Shown here in pieces: positions 19,736-28,098 of a stretch of 64,000 bases of DNA; position 1 is the first letter of the stretch; every line of letters starts with the position of its first letter. Source of the DNA: Paraburkholderia sp. BL21I4N1 (lineage in GTDB: Bacteria > Pseudomonadota > Gammaproteobacteria > Burkholderiales > Burkholderiaceae). The notes below the pieces were generated by a model. That model made no database searches. It had not been told where the DNA came from and worked only from the letters and a program-made list of their open reading frames with translations. The stretch covers positions 558,001-622,000 of the forward strand of contig NZ_PVEN01000003.1 of the NCBI RefSeq assembly GCF_002973525.1, in the 5' to 3' direction. Both the position numbers and the translations under genes were made by a program.

Positions 19736-22102
19736 TCAGGGATTGGTGCTGGCGCTCGTGCTGGAGATGATGTTGGCATTGTCCGCTTCGTGTGCCGTGC
19801 GACGGCCGGCCATGCCGCATACACCGAAGCGTTCCAGCAGCGCGGGGATGGCCTCCACCGGCACGGGCCGCGAGAACAGGAAGCCTTGCGCCTCGATATG
19901 GCCGAGTGCGGCGAGCCACGCGATCTGCTCTTCGGTCTCGGTGCCTTCGACCACCACGGTGAGCCCGAGCGAGCGCGCGAGGTTGACGATCGCGGTGACC
20001 ATCACGCAGACGCTGCGGTCGCCGGGAATGGCCTGGATGAACGAGCGGTCCACCTTCAGCGTATCCACCGAGAAGCGGTTCAGATACGACAGCGACGAAT
20101 AGCCGGTGCCGAAATCGTCGAGCGCGACGCGCACGCCGAGACGCTTCAACGCGAAGATCTTCTCGGAGACGAGTTCGGGATATTCCATCATCGCCGTTTC
20201 GGTGATTTCGAGTTCGAGGCGGCGCGCGGAGATGCCGCTCTCCTCGATGGCGTGCGAGATGGTTTCGTACAGGTCGCCGCGCCAGAACTGCACCGCCGAG
20301 ATGTTCACCGCGAGCGACAGCGTGTCGTACCCCTGTTGCTGCCACAAAGCGAGTTGCCGGCAGGCGGTCTCGATCACGAAGTCGCCGATCGGCACGATCA
20401 GGCCGGTCGATTCGGCAACCGGAATGAATTCGTTCGCCGGAATCAAACCGTGCTGCGGATGGTTCCAGCGCACCAGCGCCTCGAAGCCGGTGATGCAGCG
20501 GCGCGTCAGATCGATCTTCGGCTGGTAGGCCAGAAACAGCTGGCCTTCGGTCAGCGCCACGCGCAGCTGCTGTTCCCACTTCATCAAATGATCGGCGCGG
20601 TGCGACAGTTGCGGCGAATAGAACTGGTAACAGTTCTTGCCGGCGTCCTTGGCGCTGTACATGGCGAGGTCGGCTTTTTTCAGCAGGTCGATCTCGCTCT
20701 CGTTCGCGACCGAATAGAGCGCAATGCCGATACTCGCATGCAGCACGAAAGAACTGCCGCGCACTTCGAACGGCTTGGCGAATACATCCGCCGCTGCTTC
20801 GGCGAGCGCGACCGCCTGTTTCTCGACATCGTCGCCCTTGAGCACGACGACGAACTCGTCGCCGCCGATGCGGCTCAACGCGCCGCTTTCGCCCACCGCG
20901 GTGGCGAGGCGCGAGGCGGTCATTTGCAGCACGATGTCGCCGGCGTTGTGGCCGAGCGTGTCGTTGACGGTCTTGAAGTTGTCGAGGTCGATAAACAGAA
21001 TCGCGAGGCGGCCGAGGTTGGCCGGCTGCGTCACGTCGTGGCGCAGGCTCTGCAACGTCGCATAACGGTTGCGCAGGCCGGTGAGCAGATCGTATTCGAC
21101 CAGATGCGTCATCTCGCGCTCGCGGCCGAGCAGTTTGCCGATCAGGCCCGTAGCCACCGCGAAGAAGCTCAGCATGGCGAGCGAGATGAAGCCCGCCATC
21201 AGCAGATAGACGTTGCGCGTGTGGTTGTAGTCGGCGAATTCCTCGGCTTGCGACAGACCCACTAGCACGCCGAGCGGATAACCGTCGATATGCCGGTACG
21301 ACACGATACGCGTGACGTTGTCGATGGAATCGACGTAGGTGCCCGACACGTGTTCCGACGTCGGGTAGGTGCCGCTTGCCGAGAACGTGCCGTTGGGGCT
21401 GTCGGCGCTGCCGGTGCGCCGCGCGAGCACGGTGCCGTTGTCCGAGATCACCGCGATCACGCCTTCGCGGCCGATCGCTGCGTTGTTATAGAAGTCGCTG
21501 GTGAAATAGCTGGGATCTTCCGATACCACCACCACGCCCGCGAACGAGCCGTCCGGATGATTCAGCCGCCGCGTCATCTGCAAGGTCCAGTGGCCGGACA
21601 CGCGGCCGAGTACCGGCTTGCTGATATACAACTGGTCGTCGTTCTCGTGCTCGTGAACCTTGAAGTGTTCGCGGTCGGACAGATCGATGTGTTTTGGATT
21701 GAGTTCGGCGGTATTGGCGATCAACGTGCCATGTTCATCGATCAACGACACCTGCACCAGGGTCTCGCTCTGCACCACGCCTTTTTCGACCGTACTGGCG
21801 AGATCGAAATGCCCCGGCGTCTTCTCGAACTCGTATTTGACGAAGCGGGTGATCTGGTCGACCTGGTGAATCGCCTTGACCGTGTGCTGCTCCAACGCCG
21901 CGGAGAGTATCGCGGCAGAGGCCATGGCCTCGCGATTGGTGGCTTCTTTCTCGACCGACAGACGCGCGAAGATCACGGTCCACAGCAGGATCAGCACCAA
22001 CACGCCGAGCGCCGGAATGGCGAGCAGGGCTCGACGGCGCGACAGGGCGGGGTCGCGGCGGGGTTGGGCTTCGCGCTGGTCGGAGAAGCGTGACTTGCTC
22101 AT
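19736..22102 (-). CDS. Membrane GGDEF-EAL protein with dCACHE sensor
   Basis: A 788-residue bifunctional-type cyclic di-GMP enzyme. An N-terminal membrane segment (about residues 25-45, ALLAIPALGVLVLILLWTVI) is followed by a periplasmic dCACHE domain (about 50-290), a second membrane segment (about 297-320), GGDEF (about 335-500, intact SRIGGDEF) and EAL (about 515-770, intact GFEALVRW and DDFGTGYSS). There is no RxxD inhibitory site ahead of GGDEF (GESG instead). Both active sites look complete, so the net direction cannot be predicted. The ATG at 22102 is chosen over an open frame running to 22258. Confidence 0.9.
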   Translation of the reverse strand: MSKSRFSDQREAQPRRDPALSRRRALLAIPALGVLVLILLWTVIFARLSVEKEATNREAMASAAILSAALEQHTVKAIHQVDQITRFVKYEFEKTPGHFDLASTVEKGVVQSETLVQVSLIDEHGTLIANTAELNPKHIDLSDREHFKVHEHENDDQLYISKPVLGRVSGHWTLQMTRRLNHPDGSFAGVVVVSEDPSYFTSDFYNNAAIGREGVIAVISDNGTVLARRTGSADSPNGTFSASGTYPTSEHVSGTYVDSIDNVTRIVSYRHIDGYPLGVLVGLSQAEEFADYNHTRNVYLLMAGFISLAMLSFFAVATGLIGKLLGREREMTHLVEYDLLTGLRNRYATLQSLRHDVTQPANLGRLAILFIDLDNFKTVNDTLGHNAGDIVLQMTASRLATAVGESGALSRIGGDEFVVVLKGDDVEKQAVALAEAAADVFAKPFEVRGSSFVLHASIGIALYSVANESEIDLLKKADLAMYSAKDAGKNCYQFYSPQLSHRADHLMKWEQQLRVALTEGQLFLAYQPKIDLTRRCITGFEALVRWNHPQHGLIPANEFIPVAESTGLIVPIGDFVIETACRQLALWQQQGYDTLSLAVNISAVQFWRGDLYETISHAIEESGISARRLELEITETAMMEYPELVSEKIFALKRLGVRVALDDFGTGYSSLSYLNRFSVDTLKVDRSFIQAIPGDRSVCVMVTAIVNLARSLGLTVVVEGTETEEQIAWLAALGHIEAQGFLFSRPVPVEAIPALLERFGVCGMAGRRTAHEADNANIISSTSASTNP

Positions 22103-22592
22103 CGGCGAGTCCGTGCCCGGGTTCCGGCCGGTTGCAAACGAGCGAGCGTCGACTGCGCTGATTTCATGGTTGGCTGCATCGTGACCAGGGTGCCGGAACT
22201 GCTGCGCAGGAGGAGGGAGCGTGGTGTCGTGCCCAACCGTCCGCACGTTATCAGGCACGTTTCGATATTACTGAATGCCACTGGATTAAGGAAGGGTCCG
22301 CGCATCGGGTATACGCGGGCGCAGCAAATAGCGCTGCCCGGCTGAATTCCTGGCCGCTTCGGCCGGTGCTGGGGCCGCGGCCCGGTGGTCGTTTTCGAAT
22401 GTTTCATCGGGATTCGCGGCGCGGTGCGGCGTTCAGGTGTGCCAGGGCTTTCGCAATGCAAAACGCATTAGTCGGGCAGAGTCTATGGCGCTTTGTGGTT
22501 TAGCGTGGCTGCGCGAGGCAAACCGCGCCCGAGATTGCGTGGCGCCGAACAGTACACGCTGGCGAGCGTTGCGCGGGCAAGGAGTGTGCCTT
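22103..22592. other. Long intergenic region upstream of the GGDEF-EAL gene
   Basis: 490 bases with no supportable gene. It should hold the GGDEF-EAL promoter. No operator-like repeat stood out. Confidence 0.55.
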
Positions 22593-23513
22593 TCATGGTA
22601 AGCGGAACGTACCGTCGACGATCGTCACGGAAACGCCGCCGATCCACGTCTTGCCGTGCGCGTCGTCGTAGTGCACGGACACCTGGCCCGCACGGCCGAT
22701 GACGGTGCCTTGACGGGCCGTGTAGCGCTCGCCCGGGCGACGTTGCTGCGTGCTTAGCAAACCGGCGAGCGCCGCATTGGCGCTACCGGTGACCGGATCC
22801 TCGCCCGAGCCGAAGCGACCGCCGGCCATCAGACAGCGGACTTCGAACGTCGCCGGGCCGCCCGCCTCATGCGGACCGTAGACGGCAAGGCCAATGGTAT
22901 CGACCGACTTCACGAGTCTGGCGAGTGCGCCCGCTTCGGGATCGAGCGCGAGGCAGTCTTGCGCCGAATTCATGCGTACCACCAGCCACGGTGCACCATT
23001 GTCGACCGCGCAGGGCAGGGCGCTGAAATCGATCGCGTCGCTACGCAAAGCCGTAGACAGTTCGGTAAAGCGATCCGCGCCGAGCGGCGTGACGCGAGCG
23101 GGCGGTGCGGCGAAAGCCCATGCTTGCCGTTCGGTGTCTTGCGTGCCGTCTGTGTCGGCCGCCGCAGGCAACGCCTTGAGTTCGACGAGACCCACACCGC
23201 ATTGCTGGACGAGGCGGCCCGCCTGCCTGGGCTGATAGCCGCTTTCGAGCAGCGCATGCGCGGTGCCGAGCGTCGGATGACCCGCGAACGGTAACTCGCC
23301 CTCGATCGCGAAGATGCGCACACGATAGTCGGCGGCCGGGTCGGTCGGCTTCAGCAGAAAAGTGGTTTCGGACAGATTGGTCCAGCGCGCGATCGCCTGC
23401 ATCTGATCCGCATCGAGCGGATCGGCATCGAACACCACGGCAAGCGGATTGCCTTTGAACGGCACCGACGTGAACACGTCGACTTGTTTGAAACGAACAG
23501 GGTTGGCGAGCAT
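22593..23513 (-). CDS. PhzF-family isomerase-like protein
   Basis: A 306-residue member of the phenazine-biosynthesis PhzF / diaminopimelate-epimerase fold. The N-terminus VDVFTSVPFKGNPLAVV, the catalytic-Glu segment TNLSETTFLL and the C-terminal signature GSGEDPVTGSANAAL are all present. No phenazine genes are nearby, so this is one of the widespread family members of unknown substrate. A strong terminator (23601-23642) separates it from the RidA cluster upstream, so it is transcribed on its own. Confidence 0.88.
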   Translation of the reverse strand: MLANPVRFKQVDVFTSVPFKGNPLAVVFDADPLDADQMQAIARWTNLSETTFLLKPTDPAADYRVRIFAIEGELPFAGHPTLGTAHALLESGYQPRQAGRLVQQCGVGLVELKALPAAADTDGTQDTERQAWAFAAPPARVTPLGADRFTELSTALRSDAIDFSALPCAVDNGAPWLVVRMNSAQDCLALDPEAGALARLVKSVDTIGLAVYGPHEAGGPATFEVRCLMAGGRFGSGEDPVTGSANAALAGLLSTQQRRPGERYTARQGTVIGRAGQVSVHYDDAHGKTWIGGVSVTIVDGTFRLP

Positions 23514-23600
23514 CGTGCGCGGTCCGGCGAATCGTGCGAGTGGGTCGGGTTCGCGGATTCTATCCGGTGCTGACGCAACGAGCCACCTCGCCGCAAAAAG

Positions 23601-23642
23601 CAGAACGCGTCGCGAGGTGCTGACACCTCGCGACGCGTTCTG
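23601..23642 (-). terminator. Strong intrinsic terminator after the RidA gene
   Basis: A perfect 19-base-pair stem, 23601-23619 with 23624-23642, and a four-base loop. On the minus strand it is followed by CTTTTTGC. It lies 22 bases past the RidA stop codon and ends the aminotransferase-RidA transcript. Confidence 0.85.
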
Positions 23643-23664
23643 TTTGGTGAAGCGTTACGCAGCC

Positions 23665-24129
23665 TTACTCGACTTCAGCAATCATCTCGATCTCGACGCA
23701 CGCGCCGAGCGGAATCTGCGCGACGCCGAACGCCGAGCGCGCATGCTTGCCGCGTTCGCCGAACACGTCGGCGACCAGTTCGGACGCGCCATTGGTGACC
23801 AGATGCTGTTCGGTGAAGTCGAGCGTCGAGTTGACGAGGCTCATCAGCTTGACGATACGCGTGACGCGGTTCAGATCGCCGACGTGCGTGTGGAGCGTGG
23901 CGAGCAGGTCGATAGCGATGGAACGCGCCGCGGCCTTGCCTTCTTCCGTCGTGATGTCGGCACCGAGCTTGCCGGTCCACACCTTGCCGTCTTTCTTCGC
24001 GATATGACCCGACAGGTACACGGTGTTACCGCTTTGCGCGCTCATCACATAAGCGGCGGCCGGCGCACCGGCGCTCGGCAGTTCGATGCCCAGTTCCTTG
24101 AGCTTGTCGTACACGTTGGTTTGAGCCAT
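23665..24129 (-). CDS. RidA-family imine/enamine deaminase-like protein
   Basis: 154 residues, slightly longer than E. coli RidA. Hallmarks are VYLSGHIAK near the N-terminus and HARSAFGVAQIPLGACVEIEMIAEVE at the C-terminus, with the Arg that binds the substrate carboxylate in RidA. RidA proteins hydrolyse reactive enamines released by PLP enzymes; here the gene follows a PLP aminotransferase by 69 bases, which fits that role. GAAGGA precedes the ATG. It belongs to the longer 'RidA-like 1' group, so deaminase activity is likely but not certain. Confidence 0.88.
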   Translation of the reverse strand: MAQTNVYDKLKELGIELPSAGAPAAAYVMSAQSGNTVYLSGHIAKKDGKVWTGKLGADITTEEGKAAARSIAIDLLATLHTHVGDLNRVTRIVKLMSLVNSTLDFTEQHLVTNGASELVADVFGERGKHARSAFGVAQIPLGACVEIEMIAEVE

Positions 24130-24198
24130 GTTGCGTCCTTCGTCAGTGGTGGAATTCGGAGCGGCGTGCTGGGCGCTATGCGCGCAAGCAGGCTGCGT

Positions 24199-25395
24199 TT
24201 AAAGCTTCGCGCGGATCAGTGCGCCGAGACGCGCCACGCCTTCGTCGATCTTGGCCGGCGGCACCGTGACGAACGACAGGCGCAGCGTGTTGTGTTGCGC
24301 CTCGTTCGCGAAGAACGGTCCGCCCGGCACGAACGCGACATTTTGCGCGACGGCTTCCTCGAGCAGTTTCATGCTGTCGATCCGCGCGGGCAGATCGACC
24401 CACACGAACATGCCGCCTTCCGGACGGTTCCAGCTCACGCCTTCGGGCATATAGCGTTCGAGCGCGGCCAGCATGGCTTCGCACTGGTTGCGATACAGCT
24501 CGCGGATGGTCGGCACATGCGTGTCGAGGAAGCCGTCCTTGATCACTTCGTGGACGATGCGCTGCGTGAAGCTCGGCGTGTGCAGATCGGTGGCCTGCTT
24601 GGCCTGCACCAGTTTGAAGATGAGTTCTTCGGGCGCGATGATGTAGCCGACCCGCAGGCCCGGCGCCAGCACCTTCGAGAACGAACCGAGGTGGACGATA
24701 TGGTCCGGCGCCATGGAGAGCATGGTGGGCAACGGCTCGCCCGCGTAGTCGAGCGCACCGTACGGGTCGTCTTCGATCACCGGGAACGGTGCGGTCTTCG
24801 CGAACTCGGCGAGCGCGCGGCGGCGCTCGACCGGCAGGCGGCGGCCGGTCGGGTTCTGGAAGTTCGGTTGCGCGTACAACAGGCGTGCGCCGGCCGTCAG
24901 TTCGGGCGTGAGGCCTTCGGGAATCAGGCCTTGCTCGTCGGTCGGCATTTGCACGTAGCGCGGCTCGTACATGGAGAACGATTGCAGCGCGCCGAGGTAG
25001 GTGGGCGTTTCGACCAGCACCGGGCTGTCCGGGCAAATCAGCACTTTGCCGAGCAGGTCGAGCGCCTGTTGCGAACCGGTGGTGATCAGCACCTGGCTCG
25101 GACGGATCTGCGCGCCGTTCACCGAATAGCGCTTGGCCACCCATTCGCGCAACGGCAGATAGCCTTCGGTCGCGCTGTATTGCAGCGCCGCGGCGGGCGA
25201 GTCGCGCAGAATGCGGTCCGATGCTTCGCGCATGCGTTCAGCCGGAAAGGTGGCCGGCGACGGCAGGCCGCCCGCGAACGAAATGACTTCGGGCCGTTCC
25301 GTGACTTTCAGAATTTCGCGAATCGCCGAGCTCGTGAGCTTGCGTGCGCGTTCGGATAGTTGCCACGTGGGGGCTTTCAAGTCGCTTTGGTCCAT
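24199..25395 (-). CDS. PLP-dependent aminotransferase (fold type I, LysN/2-aminoadipate type)
   Basis: A 398-residue aminotransferase without a DNA-binding domain. Conserved blocks are QNPTGRRLPVERRRAL, IEDDPYGALDY and the PLP-lysine motif LGSFSKVLAPGLRVGYI. The sequence class is the one closest to the aminotransferase half of MocR regulators, typically acting on 2-aminoadipate, aromatic or branched amino acids. It sits between the glyoxalase-like gene (77 bases upstream) and the RidA gene (69 bases downstream). AGAGGAAG precedes the ATG. Substrate not determinable here. Confidence 0.9.
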   Translation of the reverse strand: MDQSDLKAPTWQLSERARKLTSSAIREILKVTERPEVISFAGGLPSPATFPAERMREASDRILRDSPAAALQYSATEGYLPLREWVAKRYSVNGAQIRPSQVLITTGSQQALDLLGKVLICPDSPVLVETPTYLGALQSFSMYEPRYVQMPTDEQGLIPEGLTPELTAGARLLYAQPNFQNPTGRRLPVERRRALAEFAKTAPFPVIEDDPYGALDYAGEPLPTMLSMAPDHIVHLGSFSKVLAPGLRVGYIIAPEELIFKLVQAKQATDLHTPSFTQRIVHEVIKDGFLDTHVPTIRELYRNQCEAMLAALERYMPEGVSWNRPEGGMFVWVDLPARIDSMKLLEEAVAQNVAFVPGGPFFANEAQHNTLRLSFVTVPPAKIDEGVARLGALIRAKL

Positions 25396-25472
25396 GGTCT
25401 TCCTCTGCTGGTATCGGTGGAACCGGTCAAAACTTCAATTATCGCGCGAGTCGGCGACCCGCGCGCGCTGCT

Positions 25473-26162
25473 TTAATTAAGGGTCCGTAGACCGTCGGGC
25501 GTATCGAACTCGGCGACGAGCGCCGCGGCGCCCTCGGTCGACTGCAACGCGATCAGAGGCGCGGCACCGAGCCATTGCAACTGCGCCGCGACGATTTCGG
25601 CTTGCGGATGCACGCCTTTCAAGGCTTTCAGTGCGATGCCCGAGTCCGGCAGGAACGCGGAGGGATGATGCGCCGAGTCCCATTGAATCAGCGACGGCAG
25701 CACGCCGTCGCCGGCGCCTTGCCAATCGGGGAAAGCGCCGTCGTCGGGGACTGACAGGCCCCATGTGAAATCGCCGCGTGTCATCGGCACGATCGGAGCG
25801 ATGCGCTGCGGATACTGCGCTTGCCACGCCGACAGACGCTTCGGCCGGTCGACCCGCGCGACCCAGTGCGACAGGTACGGCCCGTTGTCCAGCCGCGCTT
25901 GCGTGGCGGGATCGTCGAGCGCGAACAGGCGCGCGCGCGGCGCGCTGCCGTCGGTCGGTGCGGCGGCGTGCGGATCGATCGCGATCACTTCCAGATAGGC
26001 GCCGCCCCACAGGTTCAGCAAACGGTTGTGGGTCCGCATCAGCGGATGCGCACCGCCGCCGGCCGGTGCGACGCCGAGCGTATCGGCGACGTACTGCGTG
26101 CCCTCGTCGAGGGTGCGGGCGGAAATCACGAGGTGGTCGAGACGAAGCATATAGGCGGTCAT
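25473..26162 (-). CDS. Glyoxalase-like (VOC superfamily) protein
   Basis: 229 residues. The N-terminus MLRLDHLVISARTLDEG and later GGAYLEVIAID are typical of the glyoxalase-like VOC domain (large-subunit type, one long domain), with the metal-type His and Glu positions kept. Two starts four codons apart (26162 and 26150) are possible. An open frame runs further upstream to 26942, but there it only mirrors the MocR gene. It is the first gene of the minus-strand cluster divergent from the MocR regulator. Confidence 0.75.
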   Translation of the reverse strand: MTAYMLRLDHLVISARTLDEGTQYVADTLGVAPAGGGAHPLMRTHNRLLNLWGGAYLEVIAIDPHAAAPTDGSAPRARLFALDDPATQARLDNGPYLSHWVARVDRPKRLSAWQAQYPQRIAPIVPMTRGDFTWGLSVPDDGAFPDWQGAGDGVLPSLIQWDSAHHPSAFLPDSGIALKALKGVHPQAEIVAAQLQWLGAAPLIALQSTEGAAALVAEFDTPDGLRTLN

Positions 26163-26483
26163 GACGGAGGCGGAAACGGGAAACGGGTTTTCTGCGGCCG
26201 GCCGGCGCGCGCCGGGTAGGGCGGCTGCGCTGCCGGGGCCGTAAGCATAACCGTTTGCCGGATCGGCGGGCCATGCGCGGGGTGTTTTCGGCGGGTCTTG
26301 CCGGATCGCTGGCGGCCGGTGGGACGTGCGTCCTGTCGCGGCCGGGTCGCGTCGCCCCGTTGCTTCTCTCAAAATGTAGCGGCGACGACCGGCACAGTAA
26401 CGGTACAATCGATTCGATACTTTCCAGTACGCCTGTACGGCGTGCCGTATGACATCCCTCTCGGGGAACAGTTGGAGCCTGTC
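26163..26483. other. Bidirectional control region between MocR gene and its neighbour cluster
   Basis: 321 bases without a gene. Contains the likely MocR promoter -10 and inverted repeat described separately. Confidence 0.6.
26404..26449 (+). promoter_or_regulatory. Candidate MocR promoter element and operator
   Basis: TACAAT (26404-26409) is a possible -10. About 27 bases further on, TACGGC-GT-GCCGTA (26436-26449) is a perfect inverted repeat, overlapping other GTACG-type repeats. A site just past the transcription start suits self-repression by a GntR/MocR protein. Inferred from position and symmetry. Confidence 0.4.
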
Positions 26484-27941
26484 ATGTCCGTCCCGCTTGC
26501 CCAGATTCCCACGCCGCACGACACCACCTCGATGACGCTGGTCGAACAGCTCGTCCAGTGGGCTCGCCGCCGCATCGAGGAACGCGTGTTTCGTCCCGGC
26601 ATGCGCATGCCGTCGATCCGCAAGCTCGCGCTGGATAAAGGCGTGTCGCGCTTCACCGTGGTCGAAGCCTATGAGCGGCTGGTCGCGCAAGGCTATCTGG
26701 AGTCGCGGCGCGGTTCCGGCTTTTATGTGCGCGAGCGCTTGAGCGGCGTGACGCTGGTCGAAACGCGCGCGCCGACGAGCATCGCGCCGCCCGAGCCTGC
26801 CGCGCTCGACGTGGTCTGGCTGCTGCGCAACATGCTGCACACCGGCGCGCGCTCGGAGCGCAGTCCGGGCCTCGGGTATCTGCCGGCGCGCTGGCTCGAC
26901 GGCGATCTGATCACCAACGCGTTGCGCACGCTGGGCCGGCAAAGCGGTGCGCAGATGCTCGGCATCGGCACGCCGCAGGGGTTTCTGCCGCTGCGCCAGC
27001 AGTTGCAGACGCGGCTCGAGGAGCTGGAAATCGGCGCCTCGCCCGATCAGATCGTGATGGTGTCCGGCGTCACGCAGGCCATCGACCTGATCTCACGCAT
27101 TTACGTGAAGCCGGGCGATGCGGTGATCTGCGGCGATCCGGCGTGGTTTCAGATGTTCGGGCGCTTCGTCTCGCAGGGCGCGCGGCTGGTCGGCATGCCG
27201 TACACGCCGGACGGCCCGGACCTCGACGCGCTCGAAACGCTGGTCGAGACATGGCGCCCCAAGATGCTGGTGATCAATTCGGTGCTGCAGAACCCGACCG
27301 GCACGTCGCTGACGGCGGCCCAGGCGTTCCGCATTTTGCGGCTCGCCGAGGCGTACGACTTCATCGTCGTCGAAGACGATATTTACGGCGACCTGTGTCC
27401 GCCGAGCTATCCGGGCACGCGGCTCGCAAGCCTCGATCAGCTGAAGCGGGTGATCTACCTCGGCAGTTTTTCGAAGACACTCGCGCCGAATCTGCGCGTC
27501 GGCTTTATTGCGTGCGCGCCGGACGTCGCGCGGGCGGTCAGCGATCAGAAGATGCTGGTCGGCATGACCAGCCCCGAGCTGAACGAGCGCGTGTTGTACA
27601 AGATTCTGACCGAGGGTCATTACCGGCGGCATGTCGAGCGGCTGCGCGTGCGGCTTGACGGCGTGCGCGAAAAATCCGTGCGGATGCTGGAAAAAACCGG
27701 CCTGAGGCTGTTCCTCACGCCAGCGGCTGGCATGTTCCTGTGGGCCGATACCGGCGTCGACGCCAGCGCGCTGGCGGCCGCCGGTCACGAAGCCGGCTTT
27801 CTGCTGACGCCCGGCAGCCTGTTCTCGCCGCAGCAGTCGCCGAGCACCTGGATGCGCTTCAATATCGCCAACTGCGGCGATCCGGAGCTGGCGACGTTTC
27901 TGTCCCGCTATCTCGACGGAGTCGCACGCCGCGCCTCTTGA
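26484..27941 (+). CDS. MocR-type (GntR family) regulator with aminotransferase domain
   Basis: 485 residues. The N-terminal winged helix (about residues 15-85, GMRMPSIRKLALDKGVSRFT then LESRRGSGFYV) binds DNA; the rest is a fold-type-I aminotransferase domain with NPTGTSL, VEDDIYGDL and the PLP-lysine motif LGSFSKTLAPNLRVGFI. Such regulators bind PLP or an amino-acid adduct as signal. The ATG at 26484 follows TTGGAG at the right distance. It is divergent from the glyoxalase-aminotransferase-RidA cluster, its likely target. Its stop codon lies within the htpG heat-shock promoter. Confidence 0.9.
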   Translation: MSVPLAQIPTPHDTTSMTLVEQLVQWARRRIEERVFRPGMRMPSIRKLALDKGVSRFTVVEAYERLVAQGYLESRRGSGFYVRERLSGVTLVETRAPTSIAPPEPAALDVVWLLRNMLHTGARSERSPGLGYLPARWLDGDLITNALRTLGRQSGAQMLGIGTPQGFLPLRQQLQTRLEELEIGASPDQIVMVSGVTQAIDLISRIYVKPGDAVICGDPAWFQMFGRFVSQGARLVGMPYTPDGPDLDALETLVETWRPKMLVINSVLQNPTGTSLTAAQAFRILRLAEAYDFIVVEDDIYGDLCPPSYPGTRLASLDQLKRVIYLGSFSKTLAPNLRVGFIACAPDVARAVSDQKMLVGMTSPELNERVLYKILTEGHYRRHVERLRVRLDGVREKSVRMLEKTGLRLFLTPAAGMFLWADTGVDASALAAAGHEAGFLLTPGSLFSPQQSPSTWMRFNIANCGDPELATFLSRYLDGVARRAS

Positions 27942-27965
27942 AACCGGGCGGGCCTGCCCCAAAAT
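27937..27965 (+). promoter_or_regulatory. htpG: Sigma-32 heat-shock promoter of htpG
   Basis: CTTGAAA (27937-27943), exactly 13 bases, then CCCCAAAAT (27957-27965). The known sigma-32 consensus is CTTGAAA, 11-16 bases, CCCCATnT. The -35 element overlaps the stop codon of the MocR gene. Start near 27972 would give a leader of about 125 bases. Confidence 0.8.
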
Positions 27966-28098
27966 ACGCGGGCAATCCGGCCGCCGGTAAACCGGCTGCT
28001 CCGGCGGCCGGCGCTGGGCAGCCAGTTGCGCCGATCGCGCCGGGCGTGCCGCATCACCCTGATTTACATCCCATTCGCAACAGAGAGGAAGTCCGACC

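Noticed and set aside
18372..20579. chrA frame extended to 735 codons
   Set aside because: The part beyond 19580 lies opposite the GGDEF-EAL gene and does not resemble any CHR protein. The start at 19580 gives a complete two-domain transporter.
25473..26942. Glyoxalase-like gene extended to 489 codons
   Set aside because: The extension mirrors the MocR gene on the other strand. The domain begins at 26150-26162.
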